A stretch of DNA of 64,000 nt from Branchiostoma floridae. Lineage: Eukaryota > Chordata > Leptocardii > Amphioxiformes > Branchiostomatidae. Shown piece after piece: positions 35,170-47,150 of this stretch. Numbering within the stretch: position 1 is the first letter of the stretch; each line of letters begins with the position of its first letter. The notes beneath the pieces are model-generated. The model saw nothing but the letters and a program-made list of their open reading frames with translations. It was not told the DNA's origin and did no database searches. Position numbers and translations under genes: made by a program. The stretch lies in assembly GCF_000003815.2 (NCBI RefSeq), contig NC_049988.1, forward strand, positions 16,147,778 to 16,211,777, read 5' to 3'.

Positions 35170-35400
35170 GTCTGTTTTCCCTCTGTCTTCAAGTATCCTC
35201 CACTGCAGATCTGTTTTCATTTTGATAACACTAGCATCCCTGTTGCAGTTGTTTGTGCAGAATCTTGCAGCTTGATTCTGTGCCCTTTCCAGTTTATCTT
35301 TGTCTTTCTTTGACTTTGTATACGGGTCCCATAATGTTGTGGCATATTCGAGGTTTGGTCATACCAGTGACGTGTGTGCAAGTGGTTTTACCCTGACTGG
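35170..35400 (-). mobile_element. decayed LINE reverse-transcriptase C-terminus
   Basis: The minus strand reads PLAHTSLV, a TGA, then PNLEYATTLWDPY, KDKLERAQNQAARFC and LQWRILEDR. This is the hallmark LEYA..(V/L)WDP...LE..Q..AARF motif block after the RT domain of many non-LTR retrotransposons. Internal stops show it is dead. Confidence 0.75.
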
Positions 35401-35924
35401 GCATGCCCACAAGCTAATGTTAAACACGTCCCTCGACGTAATTTTCCATTTTCCCATGACCTACCCGATTACGTAACTTAATTTCCCATGACCTTCAACT
35501 CATACGGAAATAACAATAACAACTCGGAGTTGAAGTTGAACTTTATCACTAGTGAAAAATAATTCTTCACTAAAAATTCATCCAACCGTGTTATGATACA
35601 CTGTGATCACTGTTTGTCTTGGTGGCTTTCTTAAAAGATTATCATGGACTTAAGATGTCTTAACTAGCAACAAAGAACCGTCTGCTCGCTAAGATCTTGT
35701 TTTGTAACGGGCACAGGTGTTCCAGACCCCAGGCTATAGCTTGAGGCATCAAAGGCACCGCCTTCTCACAGAACATTTCTTGGTTGAGCAATGTAATTAC
35801 ATGGGTTGTTTCAGGGCATGTACTTGTGCGATCATTAGATACATTTTTTGTACACATTTGTACACACCGGAATTGAATACAGTACCACCATGGCATTGAT
35901 GTGGGAAATACAAATACAGTCAAA

Positions 35925-36090
35925 CCTGTATTAGGGGCCACCTCTACAGAGGGGCCACCTGTCCATAGTGGCCACTTTTTGTCGGTCCCTTGGGTATTTT
36001 ATCTACAAGTTACCACCTCTATACAGAGGCCACCTGTCTATAGTGGCCAAATTTGTCCGGTCCCTTGAGTGGCCGCTATAGACAGGTTAC
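35925..36090. repeat. interspersed repeat of GGCCACCTGTCTATAGTGGCC units
   Basis: GGCCACCT(G/C)T(C/A)(C/T)A-type units recur four or five times, many palindromic, starting after TCAAACCTGTATTAG. Related fragments occur near 21,897-21,945 and 16,050-16,110, so this is a dispersed family in this genome. Confidence 0.7.
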
Positions 36091-37255
36091 ATATATGACA
36101 GCAATATATTTCAGCAATGGCTACATCAGATAGTAGTTTTAGATAGCTACGTTAGATAGTGGTGTTAGACAGTTTTATTCCAGGGTTTACTTCAATAATA
36201 CATGGAAAGAACCCATGTTAAGTAGTTCAAACTGGGCTAAGCTTTTCGTTGTGCACACTCTATTTTGACAGGTGTCTGTTGCATTTTTAATGCTATTCGT
36301 TCAAATATATATGTACTTCATTTTTAAAGGAATTTTAAGTAAAGTATCAAATGTGAACGCTGACAATAGTTTGGTTGAGAGGTTTTTACTACTGAATTCG
36401 TAAAAGTTCTGTGCGGACAAAGGACATCCGGGCTCAGACCGTACGTCTGGTCTAGACTGTTGTCATGGACAGTGAAGACGAGGTCAGAATATTCCTAGCA
36501 TCTTTTTTTTTCGCACGATTTTCAGCCAATGACAAAATCGACCGTCAAAAGTAGATCACAATAGCACACGTTTAGCCGAATTTTGTACAACTCATCCACG
36601 ACTCTCACAAGAAAGGTCTTTTGTATTGTAAACTTGTAAATTTTCTATTGTAAAACTGTCGTACATGCATTTGATCGGGCTCGTAAGACGTATTATTGGT
36701 TTCATATATTTTAATCACGTATGTATGTAACCATTGGGTAATGGTGTGGAAAGACAGACAACTTATAACAGGATGAGCACTGGACAGAATGGTAGTAATT
36801 ATCAGTTCTAATGTTATTGTGACTGAATCAGAATAGTAATTGATTGTCTAAACTCGTCGACCTGAATGATCCGTTCTTCCATTGTTCTCGTTCCCACACC
36901 CAAGTGTCGTCATCGCGCAGTCATGTCTCGTTCCCATCGGAGCGTTAAATCACGTACGCTCATAAAACCCACCACGACAACGCATCCCTGGTAGACGTTG
37001 GTAACCATGGTAACGAAGCCGATGCCATGGCAACAGGACGATATTTTGGTATCTCCTGCTATGTCGGGTGCGACGGTTGATAAGTGAGATCGGTGCTGGT
37101 TAAACATAGGTTGGCACGTTTGGATGTTTTTATAGACAACACGATTTTGTCTGGATGTGTGTCAAACGTGTGTATTGACGGAGCGTACGTAAAGGTCAGA
37201 GGTCACCTCGGCTGCCTCCATCCCTCCGTGCTGGCACGCTCCGGACAAGTGCGTC

Positions 37256-37267
37256 TATATTTATATA
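37256..37267 (+). promoter_or_regulatory. possible TATA element of the plus-strand gene
   Basis: TATATTTATATA lies about 230 bp before the ATG at 37500 in otherwise GC-richer sequence. This is compatible with a core promoter and a roughly 200-base 5' leader. The call rests on composition and spacing only. Confidence 0.3.
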
Positions 37268-37499
37268 TGAGCCTTGCCCCATGAGGGCGAGTCGGGCGAG
37301 CAAAACGACATCCCAAGAGACGAGACTTCTGGTTTAGGATTTCCGTCGCAGCGGCTGGAACCTTCTCGAGTTTCTGCCCCTCCGGATCAGATTGGCATTG
37401 CGAGCATAGACCCGAGCGTAAGCGGCGATAGACTCAATCAGTCGTGTGCATACCGCCCCTGTCTAGTGCGTGCCCACCACACCACCCCGTACACCAAAC

Positions 37500-37746
37500 A
37501 TGGAGGACTTTCAGCGACGCTACGCTTCGGAAGAAACAGACCAGTTTCCATCGGAGTTTAACCGTTCTGCCCCCGGCAGGTACAGCGATCACAGCCTGAA
37601 GCGTCGGAGCTTGAACCAGACCTCGTCGGCGTCGCGCTTCCGTCGGTCCGCCACCCTGGGTCCCGAGGCCCGGGCGCGCCGCAGACAGACCTGGGACGGG
37701 GCTGGGTCCAACCTCGCCGCTTTCCTCTTCGCAAATGACCTGAAAG
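37500..37746 (+). CDS. first coding exon of an unrecognised gene
   Basis: ATG in a good context (AAACATGG) opens 82 codons ending ANDLK at the donor AAAG|GTACGT (37746/37747). The encoded N-terminus is polar, rich in Arg and Ser (KRRSLNQTSS, RFRRSATLG, ARRRQTWDG), with several R-R-x-S/T sites that look like basophilic kinase targets, and becomes hydrophobic at AAFLFANDL. I do not recognise the family. The exon is GC-rich compared with its surroundings and leaves one base (G) for the next exon, which fits 42218-42259. Confidence 0.6.
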
Positions 37747-38330
37747 GTACGTTTGAAAATATCATTGTCAATGCTACACCCAAGATAATTATGTTTTATT
37801 GCACTTAACTGATATAAGGTCATGTAGATTGTAGACTACATGTCATACACGTACACCGTGAATACGACATGCGTACTTGTTATAAGCCCTCCCTACGCCA
37901 TATCTAATATTCTGATTCACCAGTGACCCAGCATTCAAGAGAGGTACATTTAAACTCCTTGATATTAGCAATACTACACCCAATATGATATTGCACCTAA
38001 CTGATATAAGGTCATGTAGACTATGACATACATGTACATTGTGACAACGACTTGTTACTAGCCCTCCCTACACCATATCTAAAATTCTGATTCACCAGTG
38101 ACCCAACACGAGTTCAAGAGAGGTACGTTTACAAAGATCATTAATATTTGCAATGCTACACACACATGAAGAGTAGATTGTAGGTAATGTCAACGTCCAT
38201 GGTCATACAACATGTACATTGTGAATACGACATGCGTACTAAGCTCGTTAATGTTACAAGCTCTCCCTACACCCTATCTAAAATTCTGATTCCCCAGTGA
38301 CCCAGAAAGAGGGGTTCAAAGGATCATTTC
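37744..38330. repeat. three tandem units beginning at the exon 1 splice donor
   Basis: Units of about 190-200 bp start with AG-GTAC(G/A)TTT and contain TGATATAAGGTCATGTAGA, CATGTACATTGTGAATACGAC and CCCTCCCTACACCATATCTA, ending CCAGTGACCCA. The first unit includes the real exon/intron boundary; the second (from about 37940) and third (from about 38120) repeat the donor-like AGAGGTACNTTT. Confidence 0.8.
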
Positions 38331-41300
38331 CCCATTTTCTGCACTTACAATAATTACTATGTGGTCACAATGCCTGTATTATATCGACTCTGTTTCATGT
38401 GTGGCATATGCGTGCAAGGAAAGAGTACGACATACATACACGTACATATACCAACACTCCCCACACCCAACCTACACAAAAACATGCTCCAGAGAATGTT
38501 TATTTTGTAGAGCGGAGCTAAACTGGTTTTCCTCAGAGTTCGTGTTGAGATTGGTTTAGCTGAGCCCGCCAGAATGTTATGGTAACGTACCCACGCGGAA
38601 TCTGGGCTCTAGAAGAAAGAACCATTGAAAGTCAGCTGGTGGGGATTACGTCACAGCCTTTCATACCTTTTATGGGATGTTAGAAGGGCGTGGCACTAGT
38701 ACTGTCTGGAGCAAGGGTCACTGCCAGGTCGTTATAAACCCCAGTAAAGTCAAACAAACGGTCACATTCTCAAGAATCACAATTGATATAATATGACATA
38801 TTTATTGAAAATTCTTGCCCGAAGGTTAATTGCAAGTATACATGGAAATACAATGATGATAGACTTATTAGTAATACGGTATAGTATGCAATAATGAAAT
38901 GAACATAAAGTGAAATGAAAGTGTAAATACAATGTACATTCATTTATTTATTTCGACTCAAATTTCAAGTTATGGTGTAAGTCACTTTACGGTATACACA
39001 CTCAAGAGCCAGCGATAAAAGGAAACGTGTACTAGTATTTCCCAAAAAGTAATATTAGTATGTTATTACTGTGCATTTCTTTGAAAACTAGTTTGAATCA
39101 GGCAGGGTCAGCAGGTTTTTACTAGAGTCGGCCGGGTACACAGGAACACAATTTCTCCCTTGGCCTTTGTGAAGGTAAATTCAAAAGCAGTGGATGAGGT
39201 ATACCGTTAAACTTCTCAGCGAAGTACAAAGGCAGAATGTAACAGTAACAGGCAAATAAAGGCAGGCGTGGTTCCTCAACGTTCAATTGTCGACACTTTG
39301 AGCTTTGTGTAATGGTTTAGCCCTAGCTCCGTATTGTTGAGAGTCTGAGACCGTTTACATTCATCTCGTGTTCTTGAGTAACAGTTGACGGGAAAGCCGA
39401 ACAAATCTCTCAGACGTTTAACTGGTGGTGTAGAATGGAAGGAGACGATCTGCTGGGTGTGAGTCAGATTCTGGGTTGTGTCCAGAGAGTCTCTCCCATC
39501 TGTTCATCGTAAAGTGCATTTGAGTTTGAGTCAGCTGTATTTTAAGCGTGACCCAAACGCTTTTTCTGGGATGGTCACGGTCCTTAAAAATGCCAATGTG
39601 AAATTTGTGACGATATTGCAGTTCTAAGACGAGACCTCCAAAAGTCTAAGCCAGCGTATGGGACAGTGATACTCTGTCAACTTTCGAAAATATACAAGTA
39701 ACCGTGAAAATATTAACTGAAAAAACTATGACGATTGCAATATTGTTTACAGTTTTCACTCTTGATATACAAGTAACCTATATGTGTAGTTTGATTTGTG
39801 GGCAATCTATCTATGTAGTTTAACATACACATCAATCAATCCGTCAATCAATCAACCTATTAAACAATAAACCAACCAATCAATCAATCAATCGGTTAAG
39901 TGGTACTAAACTCCAGAAGGTAGTGCTATCCAAAAGATCAGGTATCAATGAATTCAGCACAATCAGCAAAATATTTGCAGAATTTTACTTGTGGTGAACT
40001 ACGCGGTATGTTTGTAAAACTCAATAAACCCATGCAGACCCTACCCATGTATTACATATACGAATAGACACTTCCTTCATCTTGAATATTTCCGGCATAA
40101 ATGAGGGGCGATGTGCACACTGAGAGGGCCAATTGTTCACAAGCTATCAAACAACTAAAAAAAGACAAGTTTTTAACATCGCCTGTCACATTGGTTTTGT
40201 AACCGAACTTTTGTAAGGCCTTGTCAGACACATTAGATATTGCATTAAGCTATTGGGGAGTACAATACTGAATGCTTTTTGATGTGCTATATTCTAGTGG
40301 GTACTTAATCGTATAATGTGTAGTAGCATGCGAGTTGTACTTCTTGAACTCAATATCTGTCGGAAAATAAAACTCTCTTGTGGAGTTCAAGACTCCTTTA
40401 ACTAATCGATCAATCCCCCCCCCCCATCTATTTGTCAATCATCAGTCTATCTATCAGTCTTTCCATGTGCACATGCTCCAAAATTGTCCAATATGCTATA
40501 ACCAAAGCATGTTTCCACCCCGCCACTGTTCTTCGCCGGGTCCAAACAAATTACACTCGGAGCCACCGCTAATCTAGCAGAAAGAAATTTCAATTTTCCT
40601 CATGAAGCTCGCGTTTGTTCCAAGCTATTTGAGCCATTGATGTTTGCTAGATGAGCGGCGAACGGCAACTCGGATTCTAAGGCTATCTAGACTCACATCT
40701 ACAAATCGGGTTAAGGTCGCGCCAAGAAATATCGAGGGAGCATTGAAAGATAGGCCCCTTTATTCTGTCCATAGAAGCCGTGTTTGCTCCAAGCTATTTG
40801 CTCCATTCTTCAGGAAAGAGAATTTCTTTGCATCTTAAAAGAAAGAACTGCAAGTCCAGTTCTAAGGGTAGTCTCAGGTCAAATCGACGCTAAGAAAAAT
40901 TGAATTAGGAATGAAACCAACAAAATTTCCTAAAGAAGTCAAGTTTGTTCCGAGCGATTTGGCTTATTCTTAGAGGCAGTTTGTTGGCACCATGGTGGTT
41001 GTATTTCAACTCTACCTTCAGGTTTAACTCTGTACCTAAGTCTTGTTCACACCACAATAATGTAATAAGTGCAACTTTAAGACATGAAGCTAAGAGGCGA
41101 CGTTATCTCTACGTCTTCTTTTCGTATTTGTATTATTTGGTGATATGATTTGGCGACAGTTTTGTATGAGACAATCACAGAATGTATTAATGTAGATTTT
41201 TCTTTATCTTAAATGTCTGTGATATTAATTATGTCAAGCCCTTTGACATCAATATATTATATGACTATCATATGTATCATATTGCATTTAATTATATTTT

Positions 41301-42217
41301 TTCAAATCCTGATATATATCTTGCTATATCGGGGTAAGATTTTTCACAATCATATTTCGTGGTACTACATTATGTTACATTTTCTTATGTCCTAATATAT
41401 CATATCATATCATATCATATCATATCATATCATATCCTATATCATATCATAGATCATATCATAGATCATATCATATCATATCATATCACATCATATCATA
41501 TCATATCATATCAGGGATAGACTTTTGCACACGCCTTTGTCTAGTTGTGTAGTGTTGTTTATGTGCTCAATTCAAGGTCTGACTCCCCCAACGCGGCAAC
41601 TCTCTATGTACATGTACGTGTATATATTCTTTAAACACAGTTGTCTAGTCGCGATTTCTTTCCTTTGCCTCCCTCCAAGAGTCACTCTGGAGCACTTTCC
41701 CTTGTAACACGGCAACGTGCCATTACACAGTCTGGTAATAACGGGCGAAAACGGGGAATGTGTGTGATTGTGTGGTCCGACTCGTCCGGCACGTAATCAA
41801 GAAAAACTGTTTCAATTACTTCGTGTGAACATGTAAATGTCGCGAAATGGCGCAAACAGGTTGTAGTTTTCTGACTATTCAATAATTCTAACACTTACGA
41901 TAATCAGTGCACTTGTAAGTGTTGTTCATTTCTGTTTATACTGTATTTGTAGTGTAACAATAACAATAAAACATATGACATGTGTCAGTATTTTTCTGTG
42001 TATTTAACCGCGTTAGCCTGGTATGCAAACTCTACTCTATACAGCTGCGAGAAGAAAGAGTAACACATAACACTATACATAAAAGACTACCGTAAGTTTG
42101 TACCGTATGAGTTAACTTAACTTGTACAGTGACATTTTCTTGGTGTGGATTTGTCATAATCTTTCCGGTAATCATAATTTTTCTCTTAACCAACTACATT
42201 CCTTGTTTTCTGTTCAG
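38331..42217. other. intron-like stretch without recognised genes
   Basis: Between the first and second exon of the plus-strand gene I see only simple sequence (a (CAAT)n tract near 39830-39895 and the CATAT satellite at 41394-41516) and unrecognised AT-rich DNA. CCAAGCTATTTG(A/C)(G/T)CCATT recurs near 40620 and 40790, suggesting an old local duplication. Confidence 0.55.
41394..41516. repeat. (CATAT)n pentanucleotide satellite
   Basis: About 24 tandem copies of CATAT with occasional CATAGAT or CACAT variants. Confidence 0.93.
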
Positions 42218-42259
42218 AACTGTTGAAAGCCAACCGCGGCCCAACCGGAAATGGAGCCG
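42218..42259 (+). CDS. probable second exon of the plus-strand gene
   Basis: TTTTCTGTTCAG|AACTG precedes 42 bp reading LLKANRGPTGNGA up to GCCG|GTAAAC. Joined to exon 1 it completes a glutamate codon and gives NDLKELLKANRG without a stop, leaving one base for an unseen third exon. The splice signals are good, the length is small and the intron would be 4.5 kb, so this is a prediction. Confidence 0.45.
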
Positions 42260-42286
42260 GTAAACCCTTCTCTTACCTCTGCACTG

Positions 42287-42319
42287 TTTGTTTGTTTGTT
42301 TGTTTGTTTGTTTGTTTGC
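42287..42319. repeat. (TTTG)n microsatellite
   Basis: Eight tandem GTTT units lie just downstream of the probable second exon's donor. Confidence 0.9.
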
Positions 42320-42464
42320 TGAAACTTCCCGCTTGGCAGCACAGCGCACTAACGCACACAACACCAGCTTTGTGGTGGCTTCATCCGCTGACAAGTAATA
42401 TTTACTTAATTCAAAGGAAGTTTTCGGTATATATATATAGTGCGTCTCTAACTCTCTGTATGAG

Positions 42465-42642
42465 TGTGTGCGTGCACGTGTAAGAGTGAATGTGTGTGAG
42501 TGTGTGTGTGTCCGTGCGTGTGTGTGTGAAAGTGAGTGACAGTGTATGTGTGTGTACGTGCATGCGTTTGTGTGTGTGACAGAAAGAGAAAGTGAGTGAC
42601 AGTGTATTTATGTATGTGTGTGTGTGTGTGTGGGGGGGGGGT
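42465..42642. repeat. (TG)n-rich tract with GAGTGA interruptions
   Basis: Long interrupted TG repeats with two copies of GAAAGTGAGTGACAGTGTAT end in a G9 run. The open frames here on both strands are repeat artefacts. Confidence 0.88.
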
Positions 42643-43153
42643 GCGTGTACGTGCATTCGCGTGTGTTTCCTTGTTTCCGCAATTCCCAGATATAAACAAT
42701 TTAGCCTTCTCATACGTCATCGCTGCTGCTTTTCTAGTCTCTGGTACAGACTGGATCGCAAATCATCAGCATGATAGTTAAATCTGCCATTTCTCTTTCC
42801 CAAGTTCATTGACGTATTTATGCCTGATCCTGGCACCTGATCTACATGTAGCTCTTACCGCAATACTTTACGGCATGATATGTGCATAGCTGTTACTGTC
42901 GGCAGGTGACAACTAGTTCAGATGTATTGCAGACGTACACGCCCGCTTGCATTCAATCCCAACAGCATATACACGTACTGTCACATGATTTATACCAATG
43001 AGAAACTTGTTTACTGCAGTACATATACAGTAAACATCAAATGCTTACAAGTTTGAATGCTTGCAGGTTGCACCCCACCCATTGGCCTTACGTTGCTAAT
43101 AGTTCGGAATCGGACAAATGCTTATGTCATCAGTGACATATGTGGTGACTTTG

Positions 43154-43290
43154 TAATCTCCAACCAGATCCACGGTGCGTAATGTATAGTATCAAACTTC
43201 TCCGGTGCCCGTTTGACTCCCTTAGCCGGCTACACTCCTTGGCCAGCTTTGATACTATCTTATGGCACCGTAGGATCTGCTTGGAGATTA
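43154..43290. mobile_element. MITE family A, copy 2 (137 bp, 9-bp target duplication)
   Basis: The ends are TAATCTCCAACCAGATC and GATCTGCTTGGAGATTA. GTGACTTTG at 43145-43153 and 43291-43299 is a perfect 9-bp direct repeat. The interior matches copies 1 and 3 (CGGCTACACTCCTTGGCCAG), in inverted orientation to copy 1. Confidence 0.9.
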
Positions 43291-43439
43291 GTGACTTTGA
43301 CCTATGACGAAGCTATGTTTTGAATGGCACGTCGAGGATTGGTATGAGCACACCCTGGGGAGAAGTATGTTCCATCTATTGAAATATTTACACAGTCATG
43401 GACAAGTTCAGATGCGTTTATCTTGTGCTATGGAGTAAC

Positions 43440-43530
43440 CCTTAGAATCTGGCATAGTGGGTTGATGCTGAAGCACCAATAAATGAATGAATGTATGAAC
43501 CAATCAATCAATCACTTGATAAATCAACTA
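43440..43530 (+). mobile_element. possible LINE 3' tail with (TGAA)n
   Basis: GATGCTGAAGCACCAATAAA is followed by TGAATGAATG and CAATCAATC runs. A polyadenylation-like hexamer ending in a short tetranucleotide repeat is typical of some 5'-truncated non-LTR retrotransposons. No coding part remains. Confidence 0.35.
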
Positions 43531-43766
43531 CTAGTAATCAGACAATCAATCATTAGTATTGTGTGTTGGTTAAGTGATACTTTACCTATAGCTAGCAGTT
43601 TCACTCGACCAAAAGGTAGAGTCACTGCCTTGTTAATTATATTGTATTGTGACCAATGAAGGTGCTAATGATGGTATAGCTATACTCTACATCCTAATTC
43701 CGGAGTCTCAAAATTCAGTCCATAATTACATGGGGTCATCCTTCCCGAAATCTATGCAGATTCGTA

Positions 43767-44999
43767 CCGGTGTGACAGCGTTCTCGCCCCCCCGTGATCT
43801 CGCCCCCCCGGGGGCGACATCACTAGCGATCTCGCCCCCCCGGGGCGAAATCACTAGCGATCTCGCCCTCCCCGGTTAGTGATCTCGCCCCCCTACCTCG
43901 CCCCCCTTTAGCGATTTCGCTCCCCCCCCAAAAAAACGGGTTTACATGATATTTTAGAAGTTGATTGGTATAAATCACACAATGCAGTTTCAGAATGATA
44001 TAAGTACACGAGTTTGATACATAACTCCATCCGTAGTATCAATATTAACGTAAGTACATGGCAATAAGATAGTTGAACTTGTTTCAGACAATGAGGGTTG
44101 GGTCCCTTGTATTCCCTTTATTGCATGTACCTGAGTCTCGACATGAGATATATTTCATTGTATTCACCTGTCCTCAAGCAACCTATATATCTCCAATATG
44201 AAGTCCCTATTATGAATTGACCACAAAAGAACTATGTCATGTCTTCATTGATTATGCAAATAAGGTATTCATTAGAATAATGCACATTTTGGTGTATGCA
44301 CCTGGCCAAGGGGTATCTTCACCTTCAATATGACTGTTTTTCTAATATTTAGAAACTGGTACGTTATATGCACCTACCCTATGGATATCTTCACCTCCAA
44401 TATGACTGTTTTTCTAGTATTTAGGAACTGGTGTTTTACCCGTGTTTCTTAAGACTGGTACTTTACCAGTTTTTTGTAGCATTTAGCAACAGGTATATGA
44501 ACTTGTGCGTAGATAGTGTTTATAATGAGAAACTATTATTCAATTGTGTTTTTCTTAGTGCTTTGGAAATGTTTTCTGCACAAGAAAGAAAATACTTTTA
44601 CAAATTGAAAACATATAGCTGACGTATTCCGTACCATAGACGGTGTTGATTTATACGTTCACAATAGCATTGTTTTCTATGCCACCTCTGCCATGTCAGC
44701 TGCAAAAAAAATGTCTTTTCAATGTAGTGTTTGCACCGAACAAGGTATGACATCTTACGGTAATAAGGTGCCATATAGGTACCAGGTAACACACCAACTA
44801 TGTTACTCACAGGTGCAGTATAGTACCAGGTAGCGCACCTAATATGTAGTAACCAGCTGCTCTTAAGACCCCTCCGAGGAATACTAGTAATGTTCTGGGG
44901 GGGGGGGGGGCGAAAACGCTAAAGGGGGGCGAGAACGCTAGTGATCTCGCCCCCCGGGGGGGCGAGATCGCTGGGGGGGCGAGATCGCTGTCACACCGG
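43767..44999. mobile_element. 1.2-kb foldback element with C/G-rich terminal arms
   Basis: The left end reads CCGGTGTGACAGCGTTCTCG and the right end is its inverse with one mismatch (GCGATCTCGCC). Both arms (43767-43931 and about 44896-44999) are made of repeated GCGATCTCGCCCCCC units with C runs of 5-9, so one strand is strongly G-quadruplex-prone. The AT-rich centre holds a two-copy repeat of about 75 bp (44293-44440). No ORF of note; target duplication unclear. Confidence 0.75.
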
Positions 45000-45612
45000 G
45001 ATCCAAGAACTACGCAAGTAACTTAGGCTAACGTCACATTTATTTCCGCAAAGGGGCCCGGTCGGACAGTTCTGGGGAACGAAAAGTACGATATAAAAGA
45101 CGACAAAACACAAAACGGACCCCAAAAAATCAAATAGCATACCTCGTGCATATGTATTGGCATATACTTTAATTGTTCGTTTCCGCGAACAGCCCGGCCA
45201 GGCCCCGGGTAGGAAATGTGACGTAGGCCTTAGTGGAGTTCCACTTCCAGGGCGCGGGTTCGAATCTGCGTAGGGGAATGATAACAATCTGCAAACCACG
45301 GTAATGATAGTAATGTAATAATTTCGTCAATGACTATTTTGCGGTGTTGCCAACGAGATATGGTGTCATAAATACGTGATTATATTACTTTGTTGTAACA
45401 TCTATGATGAGTAAGCCGCACCTGGGGAATTATGTCGTATTGTAGTCAATTGAGGTGGCAAATGGGACAAGTAGCAGGCTAAGGTGATCTCCAAGCCGAT
45501 GTTGGGAGAGATGGATGTAGCATTCTGTAGCAGCCTTTTCTCTGTAAGGGAACAGGTCATACTCACAACTTCACTGTGTCAGGGACCTGTACTCTATCTA
45601 ACTATAGATCTA

Positions 45613-45983
45613 TTAGGCCATGTTGATTTGATGATACGGATGACATCCACGCGCTCATGACAATTCTCGACCGTTTCCAAGAAAAAAGTTTACAACCATA
45701 CAGGAAATCGTACAAAGCAGTTGCAAAATAAGCAACGATATGCCGTAGATTGTACGAAATATCAGAAAACGTTTTTTCCAAGATCAAAGAAGCTTAAAAT
45801 GTTAAGAACAAAAATGAAGAGTCTATTGTTCATGGTGCCATACTCTGTGTGTTCACCCCTCCTGACCACTTTGATTTCATAACGAAGGCAACTTTTTCTG
45901 GCCCATTTTTTCCTTCGCACGCTCGCATCAAGTTTAGGATTTTCAGTTGATGACTTCCATGCAGTCAAATCATCATAGCCTTA
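45613..45983 (-). mobile_element. MITE family B, copy 1 (inverted)
   Basis: The ends are TAGGCCATGTTGATTTGA and TCAAATCATCATAGCCTTA. In reverse complement the interior matches copy 2 (AAAGTTGCCTTC(A/G)TTATGAAATC, GTGGTCAG, ACACACAGAGTATGG). Confidence 0.75.
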
Positions 45984-46305
45984 CACGGTATACATAACAA
46001 CATGGTGACTAGATGTATAAATACTGGCCAGAACAAATAGATGGGTATAGATAGCCATTAGCAAACAGCTAATGGTGGAGACGTCATGGCGCTGGCAAAC
46101 GACCACTTTGTGACGTTGCCAAAGAGATAATATTGTATGACGGAGAGTCATCAGTTCCTGCGTGCGTGCCAAAGGTAATATTTCCGACCGTCATGCCAAA
46201 GGTCATGACCTGACCTTGTTGTAGACGACTCTAATGAGCTGTGATCCTGCAGTAACATCTCTAATGGGGGTGAGGTCGTAATTTGGGCAACTTTGACTAC
46301 TTTGT

Positions 46306-46682
46306 ACGGCCATGTTGATTTGAGTACATGGATGACATCCTCTGGGATCCAAAAACTGATGCGAACGTGCTAATAAAAAAAAGTTTGACCAAAACAAAAG
46401 TTGCCTTCATTATGAAATCTAAGTGGTCAGAAAGGTTAAAGAAATGACTGAACACACAGAGTATGGAATGCCGACAATAGATTCTTCATTTTGTTCTTTT
46501 ACATCTTCTTTGACGTTGTAATGGTCTATGATACATGTATAAGTATGCGTTTTCTGATATTTGTTTTTACAGCTGCTTTGCATGGTTTACAATATGGTTG
46601 AAAACCTTTTTCCTTCTTTAGGAAAGGCCGAAAATTGATTCGCGCGCAGATGTCACCCATATAATCAAATCAACATGGCTTA
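46306..46682 (+). mobile_element. MITE family B, copy 2
   Basis: GCCATGTTGATTTGAGTACATGGATGACATCC at the left faces TCAAATCAACATGGCTTA at the right. The interior is shared with 45613-45983 (inverted) and 62137-62501 (same orientation). There is no coding capacity. Confidence 0.78.
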
Positions 46683-47150
46683 ATTGTCGAGTTTTTAAAA
46701 GAGATGATATTGTGTGACAAAGTGTCATCAGTGTCCTTGTGTTAACAAGGTTAGGACATCGTCATGTACAGGACAACTCTAATGCTTTGTAATCTTGTAG
46801 CAACATCTCTAATGGGAGTGAAGTCTCTATTTTGGCAACTTTGACTACTTTGTTATTGTGGAGTTGCCCAAAAGATGACTTTGTGTGACGAAATGCCATC
46901 AGTACCCTTGCGTTACCAACGTCATGACATCGACATGTATAGGACAACTGTAAAGAGTCTTAACATTGGCAGTAACATCTCTGATGGCAGTGACGTCATA
47001 GTTTTGGCAGCGAGCATACATGTAAAGTTGCCAAGGACATCATGTTATTCCGATAAGTGTCCTTATACGTGTTGCCAAGGTCATGATATCAACATGTCTT
47101 AGACAAGTTTAATGAGTTGTTATCTCGTGGTAACATCTCTGATGGGCATC

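Larger units (their letters stand above)
34020..37250. other. intergenic region between RIF1 and the plus-strand gene
   Basis: No gene was recognised here. The identifiable content is a decayed LINE fragment (35170-35400) and a GGCCACC-type interspersed repeat (35925-36090). The remaining sequence is AT-rich, and its open frames show no recognisable family. Confidence 0.6.
45330..47150. repeat. tandem array (about 180-bp unit) interrupted by two MITEs
   Basis: Units carry AGTAACATCTCTAATGGGGGTGA, TTTTGGCAACTTTGACTACTTTGT, GTTGCCAAAGA and CATCAGTGTCCTTG, with related starts near 45345, 46100, 46740, 46920 and 47060. MITE family B copies at 45613 and 46306 lie inside the array; the second one splits a unit. 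Confidence 0.65.

Noticed and set aside
42411-42781. Cys/Val-rich and Thr/His-rich frames near 42.5 kb
   Set aside because: They are translations of a TG/CA microsatellite.
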